A stretch of DNA of 64,000 bases from Mycolicibacterium doricum (GTDB taxonomy: Bacteria > Actinomycetota > Actinomycetes > Mycobacteriales > Mycobacteriaceae). The stretch covers positions 1,240,001 through 1,304,000 of the forward strand of contig NZ_AP022605.1 in the NCBI RefSeq assembly GCF_010728155.1, written 5' to 3'. The translations under genes and the position numbers were made by a program. Each line of letters starts with the position of its first letter. Within the stretch, counting starts at the first letter, position 1. Below the pieces are notes generated by a model. The model ran no database searches. It worked only from the letters and a program-made list of their open reading frames with translations, and had not been told where the DNA came from. This document shows, piece after piece, positions 28,161 to 42,567 of the stretch.

Positions 28161-29117
28161 ATGGCTGAAGTACTCGTGCTCGTCGAGCATGCAGAAGGCG
28201 CACTGAAGAAGGTCACCAGCGAACTGATCACCGCCGCCCGCGCGCTGGGTGAGCCCGCCGCCGTCGTGGTGGGTAAGCCGGGCACCGCCGAGCCGCTCGT
28301 CGACGGCCTCAAGGCCGCCGGCGCCGCCAAGATCTACGCCGCCGAATCCGAGGACGCGGAGAACTACCTCATCACCCCGCAGGTCGACGTGCTGGCCGCA
28401 CTGGCCGAGGAGAACAGCCCGGCCGGTGTGCTGCTGGCGGCCTCGGCGGACGGCAAGGAGATCGCCGGCCGGTTGGCGGCCCGCATCGGGTCGGGTGTGT
28501 TGACCGACGTCATCGCCGTCCAGGAGGGCGGCAAGGCCACCCACTCGATCTTCGGTGGTGCCTACACCGTCGAGGCGGAGGTCACCGGTGAAACCCCGGT
28601 GATCACGGTGCGGGCGGGCGCGATCGACGCCGAGCCCGCCGACGGTGCCGGTGAGGTTGTCAACGTCGAGGTGCCGGCCCAGTCCGAGACCGCGACGAAG
28701 ATCATCAAACGGGAACCCGCGGTGGCAGGTGACCGTCCGGAGCTCACCGAGGCGACCGTCGTCGTCTCTGGCGGTCGCGGTGTCGGCAGCGCCGAGAACT
28801 TCGGCATCGTCGAGGAACTCGCCGATGCGCTCGGCGGTGCCGTCGGCGCGTCGCGCGCGGCGGTCGACTCGGGTTACTACCCGGGTCAGTTCCAGGTCGG
28901 CCAGACGGGTAAGACCGTCTCGCCGCAGCTGTACATCGCGCTGGGCATCTCCGGTGCGATCCAGCACCGCGCCGGTATGCAGACGTCGAAGACGATCATC
29001 GCGGTGAACAAGGACGAGGAAGCGCCGATCTTCGAGATCTCTGACCTTGGCATCGTCGGTGACCTGTTCAAGGTCACCCCGCAGCTGACCGAGAAGGTCA
29101 AGGCACGCAAGGGCTGA
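28161..29117 (+). CDS. fixB: Electron transfer flavoprotein alpha subunit
   Basis: 318 residues, 41 bases after fixA, so one operon. The N-terminal domain starts [16 protein letters not shown]. The C-terminal FAD domain has [61 protein letters not shown] and [23 protein letters not shown], the canonical EtfA signature. It holds the FAD of the heterodimer. Matches Rv3028c. Confidence 0.96.
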   Translation: MAEVLVLVEHAEGALKKVTSELITAARALGEPAAVVVGKPGTAEPLVDGLKAAGAAKIYAAESEDAENYLITPQVDVLAALAEENSPAGVLLAASADGKEIAGRLAARIGSGVLTDVIAVQEGGKATHSIFGGAYTVEAEVTGETPVITVRAGAIDAEPADGAGEVVNVEVPAQSETATKIIKREPAVAGDRPELTEATVVVSGGRGVGSAENFGIVEELADALGGAVGASRAAVDSGYYPGQFQVGQTGKTVSPQLYIALGISGAIQHRAGMQTSKTIIAVNKDEEAPIFEISDLGIVGDLFKVTPQLTEKVKARKG

Positions 29118-29137
29118 GTCCCGGCTTCGAAACGACG

Positions 29138-29172
29138 CGAAGCCCCGGTGCCGGTCTGGCGTCGGGGTTTCG
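29138..29172 (+). terminator. Hairpin terminator after fixAB
   Basis: CGAAGCCCCG (29138-29147) pairs with CGGGGTTTCG (29163-29172), ten pairs with one G-U, 20 bases after the fixB stop. There is no U-tract beyond it, as in many mycobacterial intrinsic terminators. Confidence 0.65.
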
Positions 29173-29373
29173 TGTCGGCGAAGATCAGCGGTGACGATGA
29201 CAGCCTCCTTCGATGCTCTTGCCGGTCGCCGCGCCGGGCCGTGCTGAGCCCCCGCCGCCCCGCCGCTCAGACGGTCGTCCACCTCGAGGACTGACAAATT
29301 CGTCATCCAGCGTGCACCGACACGTCACCCGGTGATTGCCGTCACGCCGGACGGGCCAGCGAGCGTGCTGGCC

Positions 29374-30204
29374 ATGAGCACTGCCGCTGTACTCATCGCC
29401 GCCGATCAACCCCGGACCGCGGACGCTCCGCGGTACTCGCTGCTGCTGACGACCGACCCCGATCTGATCACCGCCGCCCAGCGGCTACGGCATGACGTGT
29501 TCACCTCCGAACCCGGCTTCGCACTCACCGGTGCGGCCGACGGCCGGGACGCCGATCGTTTCGACGAGTTCTGCGACCACCTGCTGGTCCGCGACGACAT
29601 GTCGGGGGAGTTGGTGGGCTGCTACCGGATGCTGCCGCCGTCCGGGGCCATCGCGGCGGGCGGCCTGTACACCGCCACCGAGTTCGACGTGCGGGCGCTG
29701 GACCCGCTGCGGCCGTCGCTGGTCGAGATGGGCCGCGCCGTGGTGCGTCACGACCACCGCAACGGCGGTGTGGTGCTGATCATGTGGGCCGGCATCCTGG
29801 CCTACCTGGACCGCTGCGACTACGACTACGTCACCGGCTGCGTCTCGGTCCCGGTCGCCGGCGCTATCGGTGAGCCCGCGGGCACCCAGCTGCGCGGAGT
29901 CCGAGACTTCGTGCGGCGCCGCCATGCCGCACCGGAGTGCTACACCGTGCACCCGTATCGGCCTGTCGTCATCGACGGCTCGAGTCTCGATGACATCGCT
30001 CCGCCGGCGCGGGCCACCGTGCCGCCTCTCATGCGCGGCTACCTGCGGCTGGGTGCGCAGGTCTGCGGGGAGCCTGCCCACGACCCGGACTTCGGCGTCG
30101 GCGACTTCCCGGCGTTGCTGGACAAGCGGGACGCCGACATCCGCTATCTGCGCCGGCTGAGATCGGCAGCGGCCGGCGATGTCGCGAACGGGGTGGCGTC
30201 ATGA
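29374..30204 (+). CDS. GNAT-like N-acyltransferase, OlsB type (Rv3027c-like)
   Basis: 276 residues from ATG 29374. The OlsB/hemolysin-like acyltransferase pattern is present: LITAAQRLRHDVFTSEPGF, CDHLLVRDD, ELVGCYRMLPP, LVEMGRAVVRHDHRNGGVVLIMWAGI and VPPLMRGYLRLGAQVCGEPAHDPDFGVGDFPALLD. OlsB moves an acyl chain from acyl-ACP to ornithine. The next gene overlaps it and is an OlsA-like O-acyltransferase, so together they could make an ornithine-type aminolipid. Substrate is inferred. Confidence 0.85.
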   Translation: MSTAAVLIAADQPRTADAPRYSLLLTTDPDLITAAQRLRHDVFTSEPGFALTGAADGRDADRFDEFCDHLLVRDDMSGELVGCYRMLPPSGAIAAGGLYTATEFDVRALDPLRPSLVEMGRAVVRHDHRNGGVVLIMWAGILAYLDRCDYDYVTGCVSVPVAGAIGEPAGTQLRGVRDFVRRRHAAPECYTVHPYRPVVIDGSSLDDIAPPARATVPPLMRGYLRLGAQVCGEPAHDPDFGVGDFPALLDKRDADIRYLRRLRSAAAGDVANGVAS

Positions 30205-31037
30205 CGCTGAGCTTCGAACACGCCTGGCTGCAGCGCGCCACCTGCGACGCCACTTGCCTCCACGCCGGCGCGGACCGGCCTGGACGACGGTGGTGGGTGG
30301 CGGTGCGGACCGGCGTGCGGGTCTGCGCAGCCGTGGCGTTGTTGTCCTTCGTGTGGCTGCTGGCGTTGCCGCTGCCCGGCCGGTGGCACGTGCAACGCGC
30401 GTACTGCCATCTGATGCTGCGGAGCTTCGGTGTGCGGATCGCCGTGTCGGGCGGGCCCATCCGCAACCTGCGCGGTGTCCTGGTCGTCAGCGGGCACGTG
30501 TCCTGGCTGGACATCTTCGCCATCGGCTCGGTGCTGCCCGGGTCGTTCGTCGCACGCGCGGATCTGGTCGACTGGCCGGCGCTGGGACCCGTGGTCCGGC
30601 TGATGAAGGTCATCCCGATCGACCGGGGAAGCCTGCGACGGTTGCCCGCGGTCGTGGCCGCGGTCACCGATCGGCTGCGGGCCGGCCATACTGTCGTCGC
30701 GTTCCCGGAGGGCACCACCTGGTGCGGGCTGGGCTATGGCCGCTTCCGCCCCGCGATGTTCCAGGCCGCCGTAGACGCGGGTCGTCCGGTGCAGCCGCTG
30801 CGGATGACGTACCGCCACCAGGACGGACGGTTGTCGACGGTGCCCGCGTTCGTCGGCGACGACTCCCTACTGGCCTCGGTACGGCGGGTGATCACCGCCC
30901 GCCGCACCGTCTGCCACATCGGCGTCGAATCCCTCCAACTGCCCGGCGACGACCGCCGCGACCTGGCCACCCGCTGTGAGTTGGCCGTCCGGGGCACCGC
31001 ACCGGCGCCCGTGAGCACGCACGCCCTGGTCGCCTGA
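30201..31037 (+). CDS. 1-acylglycerol-3-phosphate acyltransferase-like protein (Rv3026c-like)
   Basis: 278 residues, overlapping the OlsB-like gene by four bases. One or two membrane segments (about residues 34-58) precede the PlsC domain: HX4D in GHVSWLDIF, the IPIDRGSLRRLP block and FPEGTTWCG. It fits either phosphatidic acid synthesis or the second acylation of lyso-ornithine lipid (OlsA). The coupling to an OlsB-like enzyme favours the latter. Membrane associated. Confidence 0.86.
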   Translation: MTLSFEHAWLQRATCDATCLHAGADRPGRRWWVAVRTGVRVCAAVALLSFVWLLALPLPGRWHVQRAYCHLMLRSFGVRIAVSGGPIRNLRGVLVVSGHVSWLDIFAIGSVLPGSFVARADLVDWPALGPVVRLMKVIPIDRGSLRRLPAVVAAVTDRLRAGHTVVAFPEGTTWCGLGYGRFRPAMFQAAVDAGRPVQPLRMTYRHQDGRLSTVPAFVGDDSLLASVRRVITARRTVCHIGVESLQLPGDDRRDLATRCELAVRGTAPAPVSTHALVA

Positions 31038-31085
31038 CCCGGCGATCCAAGTGCTGGTGGCACCGGCGGCTATCCTGGACGGGCC

Positions 31086-32279
31086 ATGACCTCGCCGAAG
31101 CCGGTCTACCTCGACCACGCCGCGACCACCCCGATGCACCCGGCAGCCATCGAGGCGATGAGGGCTGCGCAAAGCACCGTCGGCAACGCCTCGTCACTGC
31201 ACGGTGCGGGCCGGTTGGCGCGCCGCCGGGTGGAGGAGGCCCGCGAGGCGCTGGCCGGGCTGCTGGGCGCGCGCCCGTCGGAGATCATCTTCTGCGGCGG
31301 CGGCACCGAAAGCGACAATCTGGCCGTCAAGGGGATCTTCTGGGCACGCCGGGACGCCGATCGGCGGCGCAACCGGATCATCACCACGGCGGTCGAGCAC
31401 CACGCCGTCCTCGATGCGGTGCAGTGGCTGGTCGAGCATGAGGGCGCCGCGGTGACGTGGCTGCCGGTGCAGGCCGACGGATCGGTGACGGCCGCCGCTC
31501 TCCGCGAGGTGCTGCAGTCGTGCGACGACGTGGCGCTGGTGTCGGTCATGTGGGCCAACAACGAGGTGGGCACCGTCCAACCCATCGCAGAATTGGCCGC
31601 GGTCGCCGCAGAATTCGCTGTCCCGATGCACAGCGATGCGGTGCAGGCGGTCGGTCAGCTGCCGGTGGAGTTCGCGGCCAGCGGACTGTCGGCTATGAGC
31701 GTGACGGCGCACAAGTTCGGCGGCCCCACCGGGATCGGCGCGCTGCTTCTGCGGCGTGACACCGCCTGTGTGCCGCTGCTGCACGGTGGTGGACAGGAGC
31801 GCGACGTGCGTTCCGGCACAGCCGACGTCGCCGGTGCGGTTGCCATGGCGGCGGCGGCACGGGTGGCCGTCGACGGGCTCGACGCCCATCGCGCTCGGAT
31901 ATGCGCGCTGCGTGACCGGCTGATCGACGGTGTGCTGGCGACGATCGACGACGTCTCGGTCAACGGCGCCCGCGCCGACCGGCTACCCGGCAACGCCCAC
32001 TTCACGTTCCGGGGGTGTGAAGGCGATTCGCTGCTGATGCTGTTGGACGCCATGGGGGTCGAGTGTTCGACCGGCTCGGCGTGCACGGCCGGGGTGGCGC
32101 AGCCGTCGCATGTGCTGATCGCGATGGGGGCCGACCCCGCCAACGCCCGCGGATCGCTGCGGCTCTCACTCGGCCACACCAGCACCGACGCCGACATCGA
32201 CGCCGCGCTCGAGGTGCTGCCCGCCGCCGTCAAACGCGCGCGCCAGGCCGCGCTGGCCGCGTCCGGAGTGGTGGACTGA
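31086..32279 (+). CDS. iscS: Cysteine desulfurase IscS
   Basis: 397 residues, class V aminotransferase fold. Seen: [57 protein letters not shown], the PLP Lys in [16 protein letters not shown] and the catalytic Cys loop [19 protein letters not shown]. It provides persulfide sulfur for Fe-S assembly and, through the next gene, for tRNA thiolation. Matches Rv3025c; the pair iscS-mnmA is conserved. Confidence 0.95.
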   Translation: MTSPKPVYLDHAATTPMHPAAIEAMRAAQSTVGNASSLHGAGRLARRRVEEAREALAGLLGARPSEIIFCGGGTESDNLAVKGIFWARRDADRRRNRIITTAVEHHAVLDAVQWLVEHEGAAVTWLPVQADGSVTAAALREVLQSCDDVALVSVMWANNEVGTVQPIAELAAVAAEFAVPMHSDAVQAVGQLPVEFAASGLSAMSVTAHKFGGPTGIGALLLRRDTACVPLLHGGGQERDVRSGTADVAGAVAMAAAARVAVDGLDAHRARICALRDRLIDGVLATIDDVSVNGARADRLPGNAHFTFRGCEGDSLLMLLDAMGVECSTGSACTAGVAQPSHVLIAMGADPANARGSLRLSLGHTSTDADIDAALEVLPAAVKRARQAALAASGVVD

Positions 32280-32310
32280 CGATGAGCGCTTGCGCGAAGA
32301 GGGTGCGCTG

Positions 32311-33390
32311 ATGCGGGTACTGGTCGCGATGAGCGGCGGCGTCGACTCCTCGGTCGCCGCGGCGCGGATGGTCGACGCCGGCCACGACGTCGTCGGAGTG
32401 CATCTGGCGCTGTCGGCGACCCCGGGCACACTGCGCACCGGGTCGCGCGGGTGCTGCTCCAAGGAGGACGCCGGGGATGCCCGCCGGGTCGCCGACGTGC
32501 TCGACATCCCGTTCTACGTCTGGGATTTCGCGGACAGGTTCAAAGAAGACGTGATCGACGACTTCGTCGCGTCCTATGAGCGCGGCGAGACACCGAATCC
32601 CTGTGTGCGGTGCAACGAGAAGATCAAATTCTCCGCGTTGGCCGGCCGCGCGCTGGCGCTGGGTTTCGACGCGCTGGCCACCGGTCACTACGCGCGGCTG
32701 TCCGACGGCCGCTTGCGCCGGGCGGTCGACCAGGACAAGGACCAGTCCTATGTGCTCGCGGTGCTGACCGCACAGCAGTTGCGCCACGCGGTCTTTCCGA
32801 TCGGCGACACCCCCAAGGCGCAGATCCGCGAGGAGGCGGCCGCGCGCGGCCTGGCCGTCGCGGACAAGCCCGACAGCCACGACATCTGCTTCATCCCGTC
32901 GGGGGACACCCGGGCTTTCCTCGGTGCGCGGATCGGGTTGCGGCCCGGGGCGGTGGTGGACGCGGGCGGTACGAAGCTGGCCGAACACGAAGGCGTGCAC
33001 GGGTTCACGATCGGGCAGCGCAAGGGTCTCGGTATCGCGGGTCCCGGCCCGGACGGACGGCCGCGCTACGTCACCGGCATCGACGCGGCGAGCGGGACGG
33101 TGCAGGTCGGTGGTGTCGAGGATCTCGACGTGTGGGGGTTGGCCGGTGAGAGCCCGGTCTTCACGTCCGGTACGGCGTTCGCCGGGCCGGTGGAGTGCCA
33201 AGTCCAGGTGCGGGCGCACGGCGGACTGGCCGATGCGGTGGCGTCGTATGAGGGCGGTGTGCTCTCGGTGGAGTTGCGTTCATCTTTGCGGGGGGTCGCG
33301 CCGGGGCAGGCGATGGTGATCTACCGGCCGGACGCCGAGGGTGACGAGGTGCTGGCCAGCGCGACGATCAGCGGGGCGGACGGGCGCTAG
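32311..33390 (+). CDS. mnmA: tRNA-specific 2-thiouridylase MnmA
   Basis: 359 residues from ATG 32311. The PP-loop is [15 protein letters not shown] (about residues 6-20); the two catalytic Cys residues lie in [15 protein letters not shown] and [21 protein letters not shown] marks the central domain and a beta-barrel ends the protein. It makes 2-thiouridine at wobble position 34 of Lys, Glu and Gln tRNAs with sulfur from IscS. It lies 31 bases after iscS. Confidence 0.95.
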   Translation: MRVLVAMSGGVDSSVAAARMVDAGHDVVGVHLALSATPGTLRTGSRGCCSKEDAGDARRVADVLDIPFYVWDFADRFKEDVIDDFVASYERGETPNPCVRCNEKIKFSALAGRALALGFDALATGHYARLSDGRLRRAVDQDKDQSYVLAVLTAQQLRHAVFPIGDTPKAQIREEAAARGLAVADKPDSHDICFIPSGDTRAFLGARIGLRPGAVVDAGGTKLAEHEGVHGFTIGQRKGLGIAGPGPDGRPRYVTGIDAASGTVQVGGVEDLDVWGLAGESPVFTSGTAFAGPVECQVQVRAHGGLADAVASYEGGVLSVELRSSLRGVAPGQAMVIYRPDAEGDEVLASATISGADGR

Positions 33391-33492
33391 CTGGGTCAGG
33401 GTGCCGGATCTGCTGGCGTTGACACACCCCGCCGTCGATCACAGTCTCGGCCGTTCACTTCGCTGTCACCTGTGCCGTGCATACTTTCGCGC

Positions 33493-33729
33493 ATGTCGAC
33501 GTCTGACCCCTTGCTCCCCTCCTCCGGTGACCCGGCGGAGACCACTGTGGCGGCCGAACCAGGCTCCGGCGGCCCCCGACCGCAGTTCCCGGAGGAGCCG
33601 GATCTGATTGTCGATGATGAAACCGACGAGAGCCTCGAGGACGCTCTCGGGGACGAACGGCCGGCGTTTCGGACGCCCGCACCCGGTGCTGGGCTCTCGC
33701 CCGAGGAGCTTCGGGCCGACGAGGACTGA
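33493..33729 (+). CDS. Small acidic hypothetical protein
   Basis: 78 codons from ATG 33493. The product is rich in Asp, Glu and Pro (PEEPDLIVDDETDESLEDAL; ends SPEELRADED) and is probably disordered. No motif or signal is recognised. Codon use looks mycobacterial, and it follows mnmA by 102 bases. It may be real but there is no homologue I can name. Confidence 0.4.
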   Translation: MSTSDPLLPSSGDPAETTVAAEPGSGGPRPQFPEEPDLIVDDETDESLEDALGDERPAFRTPAPGAGLSPEELRADED

Positions 33730-33864
33730 ACACCCCCTTTCCCGCGGTATGCAGCAGCGCGCGGTGTGGCACTCAGCGGCGTCGCTGAATTGCGGAATGC
33801 GAGCTGATCGTCGGCAATGGCGTCGCGGAACAGGCATGCAGCCAGCCGCCCGGCGCACACACCC

Positions 33865-34418
33865 CTATCCTGGCACCTGTGCAAGGATGTTCGTCATCAC
33901 GATGTCGGGCACCGATTCGGTGAACCCGCATAACGTCGCCTCGACCAGGACCACCGACTTGAGCCGGTAGTCCCGCCCGCAAGCGACCCGGCCGGGTCTG
34001 CACCGCATCCGCCGCGGCCGTCCACTCGCCGATGTACGGCGGTCCGTATGCACTTGTGCCGCAGCCGTCGACCTGGGCGACCAGCCCGTCGAACGCCCGA
34101 CGCGCGGCCGGCGCATCGCGATAGCCGGCGGCGCCCTGCGAGATCAAGCCACCGTCCGGCGGGTTCTGGAGTCGGGATGATCGTCAGATCCTCGCCCGCT
34201 CCTGTGATGGCCTGCATCTGCGCCGGCTCGAGCAGCACGGTGTCGACGTCGACGGGGGAGCGGGGGTCCTCGTCAATTCCGGGCACCGACCGGACCGCGG
34301 TGCCGCCGACCACCGACACACACCTGGGCTGTCAGGAGGGCCGCAGCGACCGCCGTCAGCACCCTGGCAGTGCGGTTGTCGCCGTCCCCTTCCCGAAGAG
34401 CAGCCGAACCCGTCGCAT
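33865..34418 (-). pseudogene. Broken PknH-type extracellular sensor-domain lipoprotein
   Basis: Three minus-strand frames join to one protein. ATG 34418 opens MRRVRLLFG, then a signal-like VLTAVAAALLTAQV in another frame, then VDVDTVLLEPAQMQAITG (typical start of the PknH_C domain), then YRDAPAARRAFDGLVAQVDGCG and TAAADAVQTRPGRL. The end shifts again to ACGRDYRLKSVVLVEATLCGF and VPDIVMTNILAQVPG. The family includes the sensor domain of PknH and several Lpp/Lpr lipoproteins. At least three frameshifts make it non-functional. It sits where M. tuberculosis has an IS, PPE and esx insertion region. Confidence 0.75.
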
Positions 34419-34430
34419 ACTGTGCACCGG

Positions 34431-35441
34431 GTGAGTGTTTACGCCGCCGCGACCGGCATCGGATCCTGGCCAGGAGACAACCCCCGCCAAGCCGCCGAAG
34501 TCGTGGTCGGCGAATTGCACACCCTGCCCCACCTGGTCGAACTGCCGTCGCGCGGCGTGGGCGCCGACATGATCGGGCGCGCAGGAGCGCTGCTGGTCGA
34601 CATCGGCATCGACATCGTGCCGCGCGGCTACCGCATCGCCGCCGGCCGCAGCTCCGCCATGCGCCGCGCCAAGAGCCTGCTCGACGAGGACGTCGACGCA
34701 CTCGAGGAGGCCTGGGAGAAGGCCGGCCTGCGCGGAAGCGGCCGCACCGTCAAGGTGCAGGCACCGGGCCCGATCACGCTGGCCGCCGAACTCGAACTGC
34801 CCGGCGGGCATCGCGCGCTCACCGACCGTGGCGCCGTCCGCGATCTGGCGGGGTCCCTGGCCGAGGGCATGGCCGTGCACCGGGCCGAGGTGGCGCGCCG
34901 CCTCGACACCCCCGTCGTCGTGCAGTTCGACGAGCCGCTGCTGCCCGCCGCGCTGGCCGGCCGGCTCACCGGGGTGACCGCCTTCACCCCGGTGCACCCC
35001 GTCGACGAAGCGATGGCCGCCCAACTGCTCGACGGGTGCGCCACCCGCGTCGGCGGCGAGGTCGCCCTGCACTGCTGCGCGGTCGGTCTGCCATGGAAGT
35101 TGTTGCAACGCAGCCGGGTACCGGCGGTCGCGGTGGACACCGGCACACTCACCGCCGAAGACCTCGACGGCATCGGCGAATTCGTGGAGTCCGGTCGCAC
35201 GGTGCTACTCGGCGTCGTCCCGGGCACCGCACCGGCCGCACGCCCGTCAGTCGAACAAGTGGCCGGCAACGCGGTGTCGCTCACCGACCGCCTCGGTTTC
35301 CCCCGCGCGGTGCTTCGCGAGCGCATCGGTGTGACGCCGGCGTGCGGGCTGGCCACCGCCACGCCGGAGTGGGCCCGCATGGCCGTCGAACTCACCCAGA
35401 GGACCGCCGACGCATTCGCCGAGGACCCCGACGCCCTCTAG
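34431..35441 (+). CDS. Cobalamin-independent methionine synthase-like protein (Rv3015c-like)
   Basis: 336 residues from GTG 34431 (GTG 34422 also in frame); Rv3015c has 337. Related to the C-terminal half of Met[65 protein letters not shown] with Cys/His metal-ligand candidates, and [14 protein letters not shown] carrying the second Cys. It lacks the N-terminal MetE domain and is unlikely to be a complete methionine synthase; it may transfer methyl groups from another donor. The stop overlaps the convergent pseudogene by four bases. Confidence 0.85.
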   Translation: MSVYAAATGIGSWPGDNPRQAAEVVVGELHTLPHLVELPSRGVGADMIGRAGALLVDIGIDIVPRGYRIAAGRSSAMRRAKSLLDEDVDALEEAWEKAGLRGSGRTVKVQAPGPITLAAELELPGGHRALTDRGAVRDLAGSLAEGMAVHRAEVARRLDTPVVVQFDEPLLPAALAGRLTGVTAFTPVHPVDEAMAAQLLDGCATRVGGEVALHCCAVGLPWKLLQRSRVPAVAVDTGTLTAEDLDGIGEFVESGRTVLLGVVPGTAPAARPSVEQVAGNAVSLTDRLGFPRAVLRERIGVTPACGLATATPEWARMAVELTQRTADAFAEDPDAL

Positions 35442-37020
35442 CTGTTCTCTGCGTCCACGGCGATGAACGTCGAGAGGGCACGCCGTGTACGCAGAGTCAC
35501 GCCCTGGCGGCGCAGCTCTTTTCGTAGGATCTTGCCCGACGCCGACTTCGGTATCGCGTCGATGAACTCCACCTTGCGCACCTTCTTGTACGGCGCGACC
35601 TGACCGGCGACGAACTCGATCACCTGCGCCTCGGTCAACGACGCACCGGGCTGGCGCACCACGAAGGCCTTGGGCACCTCCTCGCCAGATTCGGTGTCGA
35701 CGACGCCGATCACTGCCGCGTCGGCGATCGCATCGTGGCTGAGCAACACCGCCTCCAGTTCGGCCGGCGGCACCTGGTAGCCCTTGTACTTGATCAGCTC
35801 CTTGAGCCGGTCGACGATGTAGACGCAGCCCTGCGCGTCCACCGGGGCGAGGTCGCCGGTGTGCAGCCAACCGTCCTCGTCGATGGTCTCGCGGGTGGCC
35901 TCGTCGTTGTTGAGGTAACCGGCCATCACGTTCGGTCCGCGGAACGGTACCAACGAATCTCACGCCACCGTCGAACGGCGTGACATGGCTGACCGGGCTC
36001 AGCTCGCTCATCCCGTAGCCCTGCACCACCGCACAGCCCAGCCGCTCCGCGACGGCGTAGCCTAGATCCGCGTCGAGCGGTGCCGCCCCGGACATAATCC
36101 CCTGCAGCGAGGGAAGGGTCGTACTCGTCGATCAGCGGGTGCTTGGCCAGCGCCACGGCCACCGGCGGCGCGATGAACGCGTACGTGCACTTATGCTCGG
36201 CGATATTGGTCAGGAACCCGGTGAGGCCGAAGCTGGGCATGATCACCAGCGCGGCCCGGGCGTGCAGGGCGGCGTTGAGCAAAACCGTCATCCCGTAGAT
36301 GTGGAAGAACGGCAGCACCGCAAGGATCCGGTCGTCGGCGGTCATGCCCTGTATGGGCCGGATCTGGGCGACGTTGGCGACCAGGTTGCCGTGGGTCAGC
36401 ATGACGCCCTTGGGGTTGCCGGTCGTGCCCGAGCTGTACGGCAGCACCGGCCAGGTGGGTGCCCGGATCGAAGGTCACCTCTGGGGGCGTCAACCCCGGG
36501 CCGAGCAGGTCGGCGGCGTTGGGGTGCCCGTCGGCGGCTGCGCCGGGCCCGTCGAGCACGACCACCCGGTCGTCGGGGAGCCCGACGGCGGCCGCACCTC
36601 GGCGGCCTGGGCCAGCAGCGGGCTGACGGTGACGAGCATCGTGGCCCGCGACTCGGCCAGCTGTTTGGTGACGTCCTTTCCGGTGAAGAGCGCGTTGATC
36701 GTGGTGGCTGTCGCGCCGGCGCGCAGGATGCCGTGGAAGGCGATCGCGAACGCCGAACTGTTCTGCGCGAGGAGGCCGACCACGTCGCCAACGCCGACTC
36801 CGCGGTCGGCGAGCGCACCGGCGAAGGCCTCGATGCGGGCGACCATCTCGCCGTAGGTCATCTGATCGCCGGAGCGGGTGTCGATCAGGGCGACCCGCTC
36901 GGCGTCGGTGTCACCGAGATGGCTGAACAGGTAGTCGTAGACGCTGGTCGTCGGAACCTGGACGGCGCGGTAAGGGCTGGCGAAACTCGTCGTGTCCCGA
37001 TCGAACCATAAGCGGCACTC
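35438..37020 (-). pseudogene. Acyl-CoA synthetase (AMP-ligase), multiply frameshifted
   Basis: Successive minus-strand frames spell one 4-coumarate-CoA-ligase-like enzyme: VPTTSVYDYLFSHLG and INALFTGKDVTKQL; VVVLDGPGAAADGHPN; the AMP-binding PYSSGTTGNPKGVMLTHGN; then SGAAPLDADLGYAVAERLG and GYGMSELSPVSH; finally [27 protein letters not shown] and [13 protein letters not shown] with the catalytic Lys. Frame changes fall near 36,590, 36,450, 36,115 and 35,950, and no in-frame start is found near 37,010. Every active-site motif is readable, so decay is recent. Confidence 0.88.
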
Positions 37021-37027
37021 CGAGCGG

Positions 37028-37423
37028 TCAGAGTCCGTCGAGTTGCTTGACCAACCGGCGTGGCGCGACCAAGCGGAACGAGGCGTCGACGAGTTCACGA
37101 ACCTCGTCCCAGTCCACGTCGGCCCGGTCGAAGTCGAGTCCGAGCCAGCCCGACGGTCCCAGGTAGCCGGGCAGGAAGAACCGGTCGTCGGCTTGGAGCG
37201 CCGAGCGGTCGGAAGCGTCGACCTTGACCAGCACGCAGTGCGACACGGCGGTCATCTCCCCGGTCTCCCTGGTGCTGCCGCCGTACATCGCGAACATCTT
37301 CGGGACGAAGAAGCACGGCCGCCCGTGTGAGACCTTCTCGTAGGCCTCCGAATAGCCGAGCGCGATCGCCCTGAGCTCGGCGAGCCAGGGATCGTCGTCG
37401 CAGAACATGATCGGATGTGGCAC
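37028..37423 (-). CDS. MmcQ/YjbR family protein
   Basis: 131 residues. The YjbR fold signature is visible: WLAELRAIALGYSEAYEKVSHGRPCFFVPKMFAMYG, HCVLVKVDASDRSAL, FFLPGYLGPSGWLGLDF and DWDEVRELVDASFRLVAPRRL. Members are small CyaY-like fold proteins, some thought to bind DNA; no enzymatic role is established. It stands alone between the ligase pseudogene and divergent ligA. Confidence 0.85.
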   Translation of the reverse strand: MPHPIMFCDDDPWLAELRAIALGYSEAYEKVSHGRPCFFVPKMFAMYGGSTRETGEMTAVSHCVLVKVDASDRSALQADDRFFLPGYLGPSGWLGLDFDRADVDWDEVRELVDASFRLVAPRRLVKQLDGL

Positions 37424-37459
37424 AACGCCAGGCTAAATCGTGTCGGCGCAGCGCGATAG

Positions 37460-41138
<3,679 letters not shown>

Positions 41139-41142
<4 letters not shown>

Positions 41143-41594
41143 GACAGCGCGGCGGCGTTCACTCCTCCCACCGCCAGCAGCACGACCGCGGTCGCGATCG
41201 CCGAGGGATGCAGGCGGTCGGCTTCGATCAGGTCGCGGAAGCGTCCCGGCACGGCCACCTCGAGCACCACCAGCGCCACGCCCTGGAGTAGGACACCGAC
41301 GATGCCGTAGACGGCGGCGTCGACCAGACCCTGACCGAGTTCGTTGGAGCTGGCGATGATCGCGGAGACGACCACGATGGCCACCGCCGCGTACATCCCG
41401 GCGGCGACCGCCACGGCGTTGGGTCGGTACTCGACGAACACCAGGTGGCGTAGGTTGCCGGGCGTCAGCAGGTCCATCAGCCCGAACCCGGCCGCCAGCA
41501 CCAGCGCGCCGACCACGAAATACAGGGTCGCCGCCACCACGTTCTGGGCCAGGCTCTCACCGCTGATGGTGCCGAATTCGACGGCCAGGTACAT
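41139..41594 (-). CDS. DUF350 membrane protein (Rv2600-like)
   Basis: 151 residues from ATG 41594, preceded by AAGGAGG at optimal distance. Four membrane segments (about residues 18-40, 57-79, 88-110, 128-149) with the family pattern of small residues, including [20 protein letters not shown] and [15 protein letters not shown]. Function unknown; it accompanies DUF4178 and a spermidine-synthase-like partner in actinobacteria. It is translationally coupled to the downstream gene. Confidence 0.87.
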
Positions 41595-41617
41595 CGGATC
41601 CTCCTTCGTGGGAAATG

Positions 41618-42049
41618 TCATTTCGAACCGCCGGGACCGCCCGGGCTGCCACCCGACCCACCCGACGGTGAGCCGGGGAAGAAGCCGGGCCCGAGGAAGA
41701 TGAATCCGCCGGAGCTGTAGCGGGCCCCGAGCTCCTCGACGCGGATGGCGCAGGGGCGCGCGCCGTCCGGCCCGACGATGACGATCTCGTCGTCGTAGCG
41801 CAGGTACGTCGATCCGCGATCGGTCGTGCGGGCTTCGGGTGGGACCTGCGCGGCGAGTTCGTCGGCCACCGCGCTCGGCGACCCACTGCAGGTGTAGTTG
41901 GTTCCGTCGGTGTCGCCGGCGTACCGCGAGTAATTGGTGGCGACGTGGTCGCGGACGTTGCCGCCCAACATCGACATCCCGAGCAGCAGGCAGACGACAC
42001 CGCCGACGGCGAGGGCGCCGGAGAGGGTGAACAGTCCGGTGCGGGTCAC
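41618..42049 (-). CDS. DUF4247 protein (Rv2599-like)
   Basis: 143 residues from GTG 42049 (overlaps the preceding stop, GTGA). One N-terminal membrane segment ([20 protein letters not shown]), then an extracytoplasmic part with [15 protein letters not shown] and [27 protein letters not shown]; two Cys residues could form a disulfide. The end is a Gly/Pro/Ser-rich tail. No function is known for the family. Confidence 0.83.
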   Translation of the reverse strand: MTRTGLFTLSGALAVGGVVCLLLGMSMLGGNVRDHVATNYSRYAGDTDGTNYTCSGSPSAVADELAAQVPPEARTTDRGSTYLRYDDEIVIVGPDGARPCAIRVEELGARYSSGGFIFLGPGFFPGSPSGGSGGSPGGPGGSK

Positions 42050-42558
42050 GGGTGCCACCGGCTGATGGTGTGCACGGCCGTGCCGCCAGGGACACCGGGG
42101 CCGCCGGGATAGAGATGACAGGTCCGCCACCGCCAGCCCGGGCCGTCGGGGCGCGCCTGCAGGACGGTCAGCGCGGCGTCGTCGCCGGGAAAGCGGCCAC
42201 CGAGGGTGTTGCGGTCGGTCAGGCAGCGCTCGTACAGCCGTGCCGCCAACTGCCCGAATCCTGTTGCATCGCAAACTCGTGTTTCAGAGTCGAATCGGTA
42301 GCCGGGGCCGTCGTGGCGGCCGGGCAGCGCGCCGCCGTGCGGATGGACTGAACACGAGACTTCCTCGCTGAAACGGCCGGCGGGGTGCTCGACGGTGACG
42401 ACGTGCGAGGCGCCGAGCACACCGAGGACCAGCGCGCCGCCGCGGCGGTGCGACAGCCGGATGCTGACCAGCGGTGAGGCGGCGGGCCCGTTGAGGGCTA
42501 GTCCAAGCGCGGCGCCGTCGACGTCGGCGGGCGCCACGGCGAGTTGGTGGAACGGCAA
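42046..42558 (-). CDS. DUF2617 protein (Rv2598-like)
   Basis: 170 residues, no signal or membrane segment, so cytoplasmic. Family pattern: [46 protein letters not shown] and [12 protein letters not shown]. Function unknown. It lies between DUF4178 (nine bases upstream) and DUF4247 (overlap) and is probably co-translated with the latter. Confidence 0.83.
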   Translation of the reverse strand: MPFHQLAVAPADVDGAALGLALNGPAASPLVSIRLSHRRGGALVLGVLGASHVVTVEHPAGRFSEEVSCSVHPHGGALPGRHDGPGYRFDSETRVCDATGFGQLAARLYERCLTDRNTLGGRFPGDDAALTVLQARPDGPGWRWRTCHLYPGGPGVPGGTAVHTISRWHP

Positions 42559-42567
42559 GGCGCTGCC

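Noticed and set aside
29374..31037. Rv3027c/Rv3026c-like pair as a hemolysin system
   Set aside because: The hemolysin label comes from old annotation of the OlsB-like fold; motifs fit acyltransferases.
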